DNA of 39,163 nucleotides from Bacteroidales bacterium. Lineage in GTDB: Bacteria > Bacteroidota > Bacteroidia > Bacteroidales > UBA932. The stretch lies in assembly GCA_017447815.1 (NCBI GenBank), contig JAFSMS010000106.1:1-39163 (forward strand), written 5' to 3'. The position numbers and the translations under genes are program-made. Each line of letters begins with the position of its first letter. Position 1 is the first letter of the stretch. Positions 1 to 6,295 of the stretch are shown here, in pieces. The notes under the pieces are model-generated. The model saw only the letters and a program-made list of their open reading frames with translations. It did no database searches and was not told where the DNA came from.

Positions 1-98
1 ATTTTCGCAATCCGCCGTACCGATAGGCCTTCTCTGTAATACAGATCAACTGCCTTTTCGTAATACTGATCCCTTAACGAGGTCTGATAAATAAACAT
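1..98 (-). CDS. Helix-turn-helix protein, N-terminal fragment cut by the window edge
   Basis: Reading down from an ATG at 96-98, 32 codons are open to the window edge. The peptide starts MFIYQTSLRDQYYEKAVDLY and continues YREGLSVRRIAK. The segment 'AVDLYYREGLSVRRIA' has the look of the first helices of a helix-turn-helix domain, as in transposase-like or resolvase-like proteins (a long helix, then G-x-S-x-R-x-I-A). A TTGACT-like sequence and the short inverted repeat ACTCG-TGTTTG-CGAGT (104-119) lie just upstream and could be promoter or operator. Only 32 residues are visible, so the function is open; a transposase or a small DNA-binding regulator are both possible. Confidence 0.45.
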   Translation of the reverse strand, partial: MFIYQTSLRDQYYEKAVDLYYREGLSVRRIAK

Positions 99-103
99 TG
101 TTA

Positions 104-119
104 ACTCGTGTTTGCGAGT
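104..119. promoter_or_regulatory. Short inverted repeat upstream of the HTH gene
   Basis: ACTCG-TGTTTG-CGAGT forms a 5-bp stem. It lies 5 bp upstream of the helix-turn-helix start codon at 98. It could be an operator for that protein or a weak end structure for the rsmE operon transcript. There is no T-run that would favour a terminator. Confidence 0.25.
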
Positions 120-182
120 CAACTTTTTTCAGGGAAAGACAGAAGGGAACGAAAGGGACCAAAAATGGGACCCCAAAGGAGA

Positions 183-956
183 TTAGAGATAGCGGAGATA
201 GACGGCGGTGGCGGCGGTGACGGCGGCCGTTTCGGTACGGAGGCGGGAAGAGCCGAGATGCACCGGAATGTACCCCTGCGCAAGGGCCAGCCGCGCCTCT
301 TCCGGGGAGAAATCCCCTTCCGGGCCGATAAGAATCGTAACGTCCGTTCCGTCAAATGTTTCCAGTACTTCCTTGATGCTGCGGCGGGGAACGGACTCAT
401 CCTCGAAGCAGTAGGCGATGAGCCGAAGGGGCGCCCGGTCGCCGCCAGGGATGTCGGCCATGATGGCGGTGCCCCCGGTGCCCCCGGTGCCCCCGGAGCC
501 CCGGAGGAAGTCCTTGACGCTCACGGGTTCGGCAATCTTCGGAATGCGGGCTTTCAGGGACTGTTTGGTGGCGGAGAGGGCGATGCGTCCGGCCCGTTCG
601 GTCTTATAGACCTTGCGCTCGGAGCGGTCGCCGATGAGCGGCACAATCTCATCCACGCCCACCTCGGTGGCCTTTTCCACGAACCACTCGAAGCGGTCGT
701 TGTTCTTGGTGGGACAGCAGCCGATGGTGAGCCTGTACGGATGCGCGCCGAAGCCCGGAACGCAGGAAAGCACCCGGGCCGAAGCCCCTTTTGCCGAATC
801 GTCGGCCAGGGCGCAGTGATACAGCGTCCCCAACCCGTCAATCACGTCAATCTCGTCGCCGGTCCGGTGCCGCAGCACACGGACACAATGCCCGCTTTCC
901 TCTGCGTCCAGCAGACACATCCCGCCGGCAACTTCGTATGCGTAAAACAGTTCCAT
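183..956 (-). CDS. rsmE: 16S rRNA m3U1498 methyltransferase RsmE
   Basis: 257 residues, the usual length of RsmE, which methylates N3 of U1498 in 16S rRNA using SAM. The start MELFYAYEVAGG leads into an N-terminal PUA-like part with 'ESGHCVRVLRHRTGDEI'. The SPOUT knot near the C-terminus carries the typical 'ILIGPEGDFSPEEA' (SAM loop) and 'VHLGSSRLRTETAAV' signatures. Between the two halves, about residues 150-165, there is a Gly-Thr run (GGTGGTGGT) encoded by exact 9-bp tandem repeats. This looks like a local expansion in a loop and keeps the frame. It is the last gene of the minus-strand mutL operon, 11 bp after the 55-aa membrane protein. Identification is firm. Confidence 0.95.
   Translation of the reverse strand: MELFYAYEVAGGMCLLDAEESGHCVRVLRHRTGDEIDVIDGLGTLYHCALADDSAKGASARVLSCVPGFGAHPYRLTIGCCPTKNNDRFEWFVEKATEVGVDEIVPLIGDRSERKVYKTERAGRIALSATKQSLKARIPKIAEPVSVKDFLRGSGGTGGTGGTAIMADIPGGDRAPLRLIAYCFEDESVPRRSIKEVLETFDGTDVTILIGPEGDFSPEEARLALAQGYIPVHLGSSRLRTETAAVTAATAVYLRYL
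468..494. repeat. 9-bp tandem repeat inside rsmE
   Basis: Three exact units of GGTGCCCCC, followed by a degenerate fourth. In rsmE they encode Gly-Gly-Thr units. Being a multiple of three, copy-number change would keep the reading frame. Confidence 0.8.
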
Positions 957-967
957 CGTTATATCTA

Positions 968-1135
968 TTATTTCCTCTCAATCTTCCACCCTATCAGCGC
1001 CACGGCGAAGGACATCAGGGGCGAGAGGATGTTGATCAGGTACACCGTATTGAGCATGCCGATCATGCCTCTGGAGGCCGCCAGGACGGCGACCAGCACG
1101 GCAATGGGGATGAAGGCGATGAGGAATCGTTTCAT
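968..1135 (-). CDS. 55-aa two-helix membrane protein
   Basis: A small gene starting MKRFLIAFIPIAVLVAVLAA and ending GWKIERK. Two hydrophobic segments (about residues 4-20 and 33-49) are separated by a short polar turn, and the C-terminus is basic, so a small inner-membrane hairpin protein is likely. Its ATG overlaps the stop codon of the tsaC-like gene in an ATGA arrangement (1132-1135), and it ends 11 bp before rsmE. It therefore sits inside a translationally coupled operon, the main support for it being real. I recognise no family. Confidence 0.7.
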   Translation of the reverse strand: MKRFLIAFIPIAVLVAVLAASRGMIGMLNTVYLINILSPLMSFAVALIGWKIERK

Positions 1136-1725
1136 TTCCGGATAATCTCAATCTCGCCGCGGAGGCCCACTTTGAGGATTTGGGAGGCCTTGCCGGTGCT
1201 TTGGGTGTCCACGGAGGGCGGGACCACGAAATCCACGGCGTCCTTGATTTCCTGCGGGATGCCCGAGAAGCGCTGCGGCGTGGGTTCGCCGGAGATATTG
1301 GCCGATGTGCTCACGATGGGCCGCCCCAGTTTGAAGACCAGTTGCCGGCACCAGTCCATGAGCGGAATCCGGATGCCCACGGTGCCGTCGGCCGCTACGC
1401 AATTGGCCGCCAGGTGCCATTTGTCGCCCGTCTCGGAGCACACGGCGCCCGGGTAGATGATGGTCATGGGGGCGTCGTTCACTTCCACCAGGTCGATGGC
1501 GATGTCGGGAACCTCTTTCACGAACTTCGCCACCATATCCAGGTCGGAGGCCAGCAGGACCAGGGACTTGCTGTCGGAGCGCTGCTTGATTTCAAAAATG
1601 CGGGCCACCGCCGCCGCATTGCAGGCGTCGCAGCCCAGGCCCCAGACGGTGTCGGTAGGGTAAAGAATGGTTCCGCCTTCGCGCAAGGTGCGCAGGGCTT
1701 CAGAGAGGATTTCTTCCGCTTTCAT
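1132..1725 (-). CDS. tsaC: L-threonylcarbamoyladenylate synthase (TsaC/YrdC/Sua5 family)
   Basis: 197 residues matching the single-domain YrdC type. It makes threonylcarbamoyl-AMP from threonine, bicarbonate and ATP, the first step of the universal t6A37 tRNA modification. Family signatures are 'GGTILYPTDTVWGLGCDA' near the N-terminus, the basic 'IKQRSDSKSLVLL' and 'RIPLMDWCRQLV...PIVSTSANISGEPTP' in the second half. The long C-terminal Sua5 domain is absent, as expected for this length. The 5' end overlaps the upstream phosphatase-family gene by 26 bp and the stop overlaps the next start codon, so it is co-translated. The symbol is given by family; some annotators use ywlC or sua5. Confidence 0.92.
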   Translation of the reverse strand: MKAEEILSEALRTLREGGTILYPTDTVWGLGCDACNAAAVARIFEIKQRSDSKSLVLLASDLDMVAKFVKEVPDIAIDLVEVNDAPMTIIYPGAVCSETGDKWHLAANCVAADGTVGIRIPLMDWCRQLVFKLGRPIVSTSANISGEPTPQRFSGIPQEIKDAVDFVVPPSVDTQSTGKASQILKVGLRGEIEIIRK

Positions 1726-2779
1726 AATAGGTGGCGATGATGGGATAATGGTCCGAGTATTTCACATGGGGGACCGTGTAGGAAACGGCCTTCAAGTCTT
1801 TCGGGTACAGGATATAGTCGATGCGCAGGAGCGGCCACAGGGTGCGGTAAGTGGCGCCGAAGCCGCGACCGGCTTTTACAAAACTGTCGTTCCGGCCTCT
1901 CAGGAGCCGATAGTAGGTGTACGACAGGGGATTGTCGTTGAAGTCTCCCAGTACGATGCTGCGCACCGGGGCGCTGTCCACGCCGCGGAGCACTTCGGCC
2001 ACTTGTTTGGGCCGTTCGGTGATGGAGCGCCGCATCTTCTGCTCGGTCTCCTCCACCGCGCCGTCCTTTTTCACCAGGTTGGAAAGGGAGATGTTGTAAC
2101 TCTCGAAATGGCAGTTGTAGATGCGTACGGTGGAACTGTCCAACTGCATGTCGGTCCAGAGGGAGAGGTTGGTGGATTTCTCGAAGTCGATTTTCCCCTT
2201 TCCGCTGACCGGACGGCGGCTCAGCGTGACATTGCCGAAGTGCCCGCTTTCGCCCGTAAGCACGTAATAATCGGCCTTGTAGCCGGGAAAATGCTGCCGA
2301 AGCCAGCGGTCCATGGAAACATCCAGCGGAAGATGGAACTCCTGCAGGCAGATGATGTCGGCATCCTGGGCGAGGAGCCAGCGGCTCACCGAATCGGCGA
2401 GGGCCGGCCGTTTGGCCCCGGACGGACCGTGGGCGAAGAGGCCGACATTGTACGAGACCACTTTCAGCGTGGGCTCTCCGTCCGGCTCCTGATGGCGGAA
2501 CTGGACGTATCGGCCGGCAAAGAAGAGGGAGGGGATGAGCGCCACGAAGAGCAGTCCCCGCATGTGCGAGCGGCGCACCAGGGCCCATACGAAGAGGCCG
2601 ACGGTGAGCGGCAGCACCAGCGGATAAAGCAGGCCGAAAAGGGTGAAGAACCAGGCCTTGGCCGGATCTACCACCACCGACAGGTAGGCCAGGAGCAAAA
2701 GGACGCTGAGCACCAGGGATACGGTGCCGAACGATAGGTGGGACAGCCAGTGCCGCTTCTTTTTTTCCTTGTCAGCCAT
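1700..2779 (-). CDS. Membrane-anchored endonuclease/exonuclease/phosphatase family protein
   Basis: 359 residues. The N-terminal third has hydrophobic segments (about residues 14-35, 37-60 and 66-90), the usual membrane part of Bacteroidota EEP proteins. The catalytic domain follows: 'LKVVSYNVGLFAHG' (Asn of the metal site), 'ADIICLQEFHLP' (Gln/Glu), 'NCHFESYN', 'SIVLGDFNDNP' (Asp/Asn) and 'KYSDHYPIIATY' near the end (catalytic Asp-His). The domain cleaves phosphodiester or phosphomonoester bonds; the substrate cannot be read from the sequence. It abuts the rhomboid gene (1 bp) and overlaps tsaC by 26 bp, so it belongs to the mutL operon. The family call is firm, the substrate unknown. Confidence 0.9.
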   Translation of the reverse strand: MADKEKKKRHWLSHLSFGTVSLVLSVLLLLAYLSVVVDPAKAWFFTLFGLLYPLVLPLTVGLFVWALVRRSHMRGLLFVALIPSLFFAGRYVQFRHQEPDGEPTLKVVSYNVGLFAHGPSGAKRPALADSVSRWLLAQDADIICLQEFHLPLDVSMDRWLRQHFPGYKADYYVLTGESGHFGNVTLSRRPVSGKGKIDFEKSTNLSLWTDMQLDSSTVRIYNCHFESYNISLSNLVKKDGAVEETEQKMRRSITERPKQVAEVLRGVDSAPVRSIVLGDFNDNPLSYTYYRLLRGRNDSFVKAGRGFGATYRTLWPLLRIDYILYPKDLKAVSYTVPHVKYSDHYPIIATYYESGRNPL

Positions 2780-3436
2780 TTAGCGGTACAACTTGCCGGT
2801 CTTGCGCCAGTATCGGATGAGCAGCCAGCCGAAGAGCGCGCCGCCCAGGTGGGCAAAATGCGCCACCCCCATCTGGGTGCCCGTAATGCCGGTAACGAGT
2901 TCGATGCCGATGAAGATGATCACCCACCATTTGGCATCCAGGGTGATGGGCGGGAAGATGAGGGTGAGTTTGGCCTGCGGGTACAGCATGGCAAACGCCA
3001 CCAGTACGCCGTAAACGGCACCGGAAGCGCCCAGCACGCCCGGAATGCTGTTGTAGATGCTCTGGGGGTCGATTCCGGGATACTCGCCGATGAGATGCCG
3101 GACCTCGAGGAATTCCACGCCGGTGTGCAGCAGCACGGCGCCGAAACCGGTGATGAGATAGAACCAGATGAATTTCCGGGTGCCCAGCGCACGCTCCACC
3201 ACCATGCCGAACATCACCAGCGAGTACATGTTGAAGAAGATGTGCATCCAACCGTCGTGCATGAACATGTGCGTGAGGGGCTGCCACCAGCGGAATTCCG
3301 TACTCAGCGGGAAGGCCATGGAAAAGGTGTCCTTCATGAAGGCGGGGTTGATGAGCGTCGCCACGAACATGATGACGTTCACATACAGCAGGTTTCGGGT
3401 TACGACCGGGATATTTTCAAGCGGGTTTTGGGCCAT
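2780..3436 (-). CDS. Rhomboid family intramembrane serine protease
   Basis: 218 residues, six predicted membrane helices. The catalytic dyad is visible as Ser138 in 'LGASGAVYG' and His196 in 'AHFAHLGGALFG'. The oxyanion-side 'HIFFNMYSLV' (His65, Asn69) lies in the second helix and the loop 'TEFRWWQPLTHMFMH' precedes it, all typical of rhomboids that cleave transmembrane segments of other proteins inside the membrane. The start codon follows the mutL stop with no gap and the stop sits against the next gene, so the three are one operon. The mutL-rhomboid-phosphatase order recurs in Bacteroidales to my recollection. Substrate unknown. Confidence 0.94.
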   Translation of the reverse strand: MAQNPLENIPVVTRNLLYVNVIMFVATLINPAFMKDTFSMAFPLSTEFRWWQPLTHMFMHDGWMHIFFNMYSLVMFGMVVERALGTRKFIWFYLITGFGAVLLHTGVEFLEVRHLIGEYPGIDPQSIYNSIPGVLGASGAVYGVLVAFAMLYPQAKLTLIFPPITLDAKWWVIIFIGIELVTGITGTQMGVAHFAHLGGALFGWLLIRYWRKTGKLYR

Positions 3437-5275
3437 TTAGAATCGTTTTTCCAGTTCATCGGCCGGGACGATGGAGATGATTCGCCGTCCGGCGGCCGTA
3501 AATTCGGGGTTTTCACTTTGCAGGAGGGCATCGACCAGACGCTGCGCCTCCAGCGGGGATGTCATTTTTTCGGAGGCCGACGCCCCCAGGACGGCAAACT
3601 TCTGCGCCAGCGACTGTTCCATCACTTCGGGGAGGCCGCGGGTTTGGTCGGAGAGGATGAGAAGGAGGTCGCCAATCAGGGTTTCCACATGGCCGGGCGT
3701 CGGGTCATAGCCTTCCGGGACGCCGTTCACCACTACGGTTTCCGGGCCGAAGGGGGCGATGTCGAAGCCCAGTTTCCGAAGGGTTTCTCCCTGTTCGTCC
3801 AGGATGAGCCGCCCTTGCGCTCCCACGTTCACCTGCACCGGGAAAAGCGCCGTCTGGGAGACGTGCGCGTTTTCGCCGAGGGCTTTGAGGAAGCGGTCGT
3901 AGAACAGCCTTTCCCGTGCCCGGCGGACGTGTACCACCATGATGCCCGAGGCCGACTGGGTGAGGATGTACCGGCCTTGGACGATGAGCATCTGGGCCGT
4001 GGGCAGCGTCCGGTCCTCGAACAGCGCCCCGTAATTGGGGTTGGGGTCGGTATAGCGCCGGGTGCCCTCGGTCATTCGGGGCCCTTCTGTCATTCTGGTC
4101 GCTTCTGTCATTCTGAGCCCTTCTGTCATTCTGAGCGCCAGCGAAGAATCTCCCTCCTGCTCAAACGGATTGTAATTCCAGTCCACCCCCACCGTAGGGG
4201 TGCTGGAGGGCCGATATTCTTCGAACCGGGTGCCGATGACGGGAATGTCCCGTGCCTCCGGGTTGTCGAAGTCCAGGGCTCCGGCGATGCTGGATCGGCC
4301 CATGGCTTCTTTCACGGCGGCCATCACGGTCTGGAACAGCAGCTGGTCTTCCTCGAACTTGATTTCGGCCTTGGTGGGGTGGATGTTCACGTCCACGGTG
4401 GCGGGGTCCACTTCCAAGTAGATGAAGTAGGAGGGGGTGCTGCCTTCCGGAATCAGGTTTTCATAGGCCTTCATCACGGCTTTGTGCAGGTAGGGGCTGC
4501 GGAAATAGCGGCCGTTCACGAAGAAGAACTGGTTGCCCAGGGTCTTGCGGGCGCTTTCGGGCCTTCCCACATAGCCCCGCAGGGTGGCGATGCTGGTTTC
4601 GGCGCTGATGTCCACGATGTCTCCCACGACGGAGGGCCCCAGGAGGTCCTGGATGCGGAATTTATAACTTTTGGCGGGCTTTACCACATGGATGTCCCGG
4701 CCGTTGTGCGTGAGCGAGAAGGCAATGTCGGGCCGGGTGAGGGCCACGCGCTGGAACTCTTCCACGATGTGGCGCAGTTCCACGTTGTCGCTCTTCAGGA
4801 ATTTGCGCCGGGCGGGGATGTTGTAGAAGAGGTTGCGGACGCTGATGTTGGTGCCCACCGGGCAGCTCACCTCGCGGGTCCCCTTGTTCTCGGAACCGGC
4901 CATGACCACCTCTACACCGGCCTCTTCGGAGACGATGCGGGTGCGGAGCGAGATTTCGGCCACGGCGGCGATGGAGGCCAGGGCTTCTCCGCGGAAGCCG
5001 AAGGTGAGGATGTGGTGCAGGTCTTCGGCCGATGCGAGTTTGCTGGTGGCATGCCGCTCGAAGCACAGGACGGCGTCGTCAGGGGACATGCCGCAGCCGT
5101 TGTCGATGACCTGGATGAGCGTGCGGCCGGCATCGGTAATCACCACTTTCACATCCGTGGCACCGGCGTCCACCGCATTCTCCATGAGTTCCTTCACGAC
5201 GGAGGCGGGCCGCTGGACCACTTCCCCCGCAGCAATCATATCGGCGATATTCTTCGGCAGTATCCTTAATTCCAT
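3437..5275 (-). CDS. mutL: DNA mismatch repair protein MutL
   Basis: 612 residues. The N-terminal GHKL ATPase is complete: 'ELMENAVDAGAT' (motif I), 'VIDNGCGM' (II), 'RHATSKL' and 'FGFRGEALASI' (III), and 'GTNISVRNLFYNIPARRKFL'. A transducer part ends in 'DVNIHPTKAEIKF'. The C-terminal dimerisation domain follows a linker. The linker (about residues 374-404) is built from four 6-residue units of the form RMTEGx, encoded by a dispersed repeat that also fills the leader upstream of the gene. In the C-terminal domain, the place where many MutL proteins have a DQHA-type endonuclease motif reads 'VVHVRRARERL', so nicking activity is doubtful. Mismatch repair matchmaker function is inferred from the intact ATPase. 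Confidence 0.95.
   Translation of the reverse strand: MELRILPKNIADMIAAGEVVQRPASVVKELMENAVDAGATDVKVVITDAGRTLIQVIDNGCGMSPDDAVLCFERHATSKLASAEDLHHILTFGFRGEALASIAAVAEISLRTRIVSEEAGVEVVMAGSENKGTREVSCPVGTNISVRNLFYNIPARRKFLKSDNVELRHIVEEFQRVALTRPDIAFSLTHNGRDIHVVKPAKSYKFRIQDLLGPSVVGDIVDISAETSIATLRGYVGRPESARKTLGNQFFFVNGRYFRSPYLHKAVMKAYENLIPEGSTPSYFIYLEVDPATVDVNIHPTKAEIKFEEDQLLFQTVMAAVKEAMGRSSIAGALDFDNPEARDIPVIGTRFEEYRPSSTPTVGVDWNYNPFEQEGDSSLALRMTEGLRMTEATRMTEGPRMTEGTRRYTDPNPNYGALFEDRTLPTAQMLIVQGRYILTQSASGIMVVHVRRARERLFYDRFLKALGENAHVSQTALFPVQVNVGAQGRLILDEQGETLRKLGFDIAPFGPETVVVNGVPEGYDPTPGHVETLIGDLLLILSDQTRGLPEVMEQSLAQKFAVLGASASEKMTSPLEAQRLVDALLQSENPEFTAAGRRIISIVPADELEKRF
4062..4152. repeat. 18-bp tandem repeat within mutL, related to the mutL leader repeat
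   Basis: Four units of about 18 bp around the core CTTCTGTCATTCTGAGCC, ending in a tail GCGAAGAATCTCC. Core and tail match the repeat at 5277-5353, but the period here is 18 bp (in frame) instead of 17 bp. On the minus strand it reads Arg-Met-Thr-Glu-Gly-x. Confidence 0.88.
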
Positions 5276-5276
5276 C

Positions 5277-5353
5277 TTGTCATTCTGAGCGTAATGTCAT
5301 TCTGAGCGTAGTGTCATTCTGAGCGTAGTGTCATTCTGAGCGTAGCGAAGAAT
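5277..5353. repeat. 17-bp tandem repeat filling the mutL leader
   Basis: Four units of TGTCATTCTGAGCGTAG (one with an A variant) followed by the tail CGAAGAATCT. They occupy the whole gap between the 103-aa gene stop (5354) and the mutL start codon (5275). The CATTCTGAGC...GAAGAATCT family is a known type of dispersed intergenic repeat in several bacterial groups (my recollection; not checked here). Confidence 0.9.
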
Positions 5354-5665
5354 CTACAGCAGTTCGAAGAATTTGGAGATATAAATGAGCACCACGACGA
5401 TGAGCACCAGGGTAACGATGGTTATCACGGTGTGCGCCACCCGCATGTCGCTGCGGGTTTTCTGGTAATTTCCACCCCGGAAAGCCCCCCGGAGGCTGCT
5501 CCCGGGCACATAGTCTCTTTTTTTCCGGGCCTCCTCATTGGTGCCGTCCACCTCGCCGAACATCTGCCGGCGCTTTTCCTCCTCGGGGTCATAATACCGG
5601 GGTTTGTAATTGAAAACGCGGTGCGGCTGGTCTCCAAAGAAGCCGAAGTTGAACAGATTGGCCAT
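5354..5665 (-). CDS. 103-aa single-pass membrane protein upstream of mutL
   Basis: Begins MANLFNFGFFGDQ, with a charged, Tyr/Pro-rich stretch 'YKPRYYDPEEEKRRQMF', a basic middle and one C-terminal helix (about residues 78-99, 'VITIVTLVLIVVVLIYISKF'). A tail-anchored protein with a cytoplasmic N-terminus is likely. An upstream ATG would give 125 residues, but it lies inside the terminator of the previous gene and upstream of the promoter box TACTTTTG (5689-5696), so the start at 5665 is preferred. It heads the operon that continues into mutL. I believe this is a conserved Bacteroidales gene of unknown function, but cannot name a family. Confidence 0.8.
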   Translation of the reverse strand: MANLFNFGFFGDQPHRVFNYKPRYYDPEEEKRRQMFGEVDGTNEEARKKRDYVPGSSLRGAFRGGNYQKTRSDMRVAHTVITIVTLVLIVVVLIYISKFFELL

Positions 5666-5688
5666 AGTGCTGTCTGATTGGTAACCCA

Positions 5689-5696
5689 CAAAAGTA
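5689..5696 (-). promoter_or_regulatory. Promoter -7 box for the mutL operon
   Basis: TACTTTTG on the minus strand fits the Bacteroidota -7 consensus TAnnTTTG. It lies 23 nt upstream of the 103-aa start codon and directly after the terminator of the previous gene. Confidence 0.6.
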
Positions 5697-5728
5697 CCAA
5701 AAAAACGCGTGCCTTGCAAGACACGCGT
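5697..5728 (-). terminator. Intrinsic terminator of the 95-aa gene
   Basis: On the minus strand, ACGCGTG-(10 nt)-CACGCGT forms a perfect 7-bp stem (5705-5711 with 5722-5728), followed by a run of seven T's. It lies 21 bp beyond the stop of the 95-aa gene, which makes that gene monocistronic. Confidence 0.85.
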
Positions 5729-5749
5729 CAAATGTTTTATGCGGGTGAT

Positions 5750-6037
5750 TTATTTGCCGAGGCCTTTTTTGACGGCATCGCTCAGTTCATCGTACAGGGC
5801 GTCGGTCTTCTCCAACAGTTCCTTGCGGATGCTGGTGAAGCATACCTTGGCTTTTTCGGCGCCGGCGCTCTTGACCACCTTGTCACGCAGATCATTGTAC
5901 AGGTCAACGGCTTTGTCGATAAGGCCGGTGATTTCCTCGGCGTTCTTGCCGGGGTTCATGTTCAGGAAAAGGGTGCAGTCGTCGATGAATGCGCCGATCA
6001 CATACTGAATGTCTTTCTTGATGTCTCTTAAATTCAT
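5750..6037 (-). CDS. 95-aa helical protein of unknown function; full-length bearer of the repeated 5' end
   Basis: Starts MNLRDIKKDIQYVIGAFIDD, continues with 'CTLFLNMNPGKNAEEITGLIDKAVDLY' (given in part) and ends KKGLGK. It is soluble, predicted all-helical and rich in Lys, Asp and Glu. It resembles small conserved Bacteroidales proteins of unknown function, though I cannot name a family. Its promoter (TATCTTTG, 6060-6067), 22-nt leader and first eight codons recur four more times in the next 12 kb, always with the same strand. In those copies the reading frame stops after 12-13 codons. It is transcribed alone: own promoter, own terminator at 5697-5728. It marks the border between the housekeeping operon and the accessory region. 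Confidence 0.82.
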   Translation of the reverse strand: MNLRDIKKDIQYVIGAFIDDCTLFLNMNPGKNAEEITGLIDKAVDLYNDLRDKVVKSAGAEKAKVCFTSIRKELLEKTDALYDELSDAVKKGLGK

Positions 6038-6085
6038 ATCGTTCTGAATTAATTCGGTGCAAAGATAGCAATTTTATTTGAATGT
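6008..6085 (-). repeat. Promoter-start element, copy 1 (5' end of the 95-aa gene)
   Basis: Contains the -7 box TATCTTTG (6060-6067), the palindrome GAATTAATTC in the leader and the first codons of the 95-aa gene. 65 bp (6021-6085) are identical to copy 3 (13425-13489). An AT-rich tract (TTCAAATAAAATTG) directly upstream of the box is part of the repeat. Confidence 0.92.
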
Positions 6086-6252
6086 TTTGGTTACTCCCCC
6101 TATTTGTCTTCATAATGGCCATAGGAGGATAACACATACACCTCTACTGTCGAAGCCCAGGTGCGCCTGACGGTCCAATCGCGGGACCGTCGGTAGCGTT
6201 TTGCCCCCTTTTTCGCGCCTGACGTCCCATCATTTGGACCGTTTGTGACGTC
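6069..6252. other. Intergenic stretch with mutually exclusive inverted repeats
   Basis: The gap between copy 1 and the LytTR regulator stop contains GACGGTCC (6169-6176) pairing with GGACCGTC (6184-6191). A second GGACCGT lies at 6237-6243 and could pair with the same arm. GCGCCTGACG occurs twice (about 6164 and 6215) and GACGTC twice (6220 and 6247). There is no T-run. I see no convincing gene here; the open 63-codon frame on the minus strand has no support. Confidence 0.4.
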
Positions 6253-6295
6253 AAAACAACTTCTGTTATACCTCCAGGAGCTTTTCCTCACAACA

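Noticed and set aside
2738-5269. 843-codon plus-strand open frame
   Set aside because: It is fully antisense to mutL, rhomboid and the phosphatase gene, whose protein families are certain. The frame is open because of high GC in the third position. It contains the well-known spurious CHSERQRRIS string produced by the dispersed repeat.
5277-5353. Tandem repeats at mutL as a CRISPR array
   Set aside because: The units are contiguous, 17-18 bp, without spacers, and there are no cas genes.
6100-6291. 63-codon minus-strand frame between the regulator and element copy 1
   Set aside because: No usual start, no family, odd composition; it is better explained as the inverted-repeat-rich gap.
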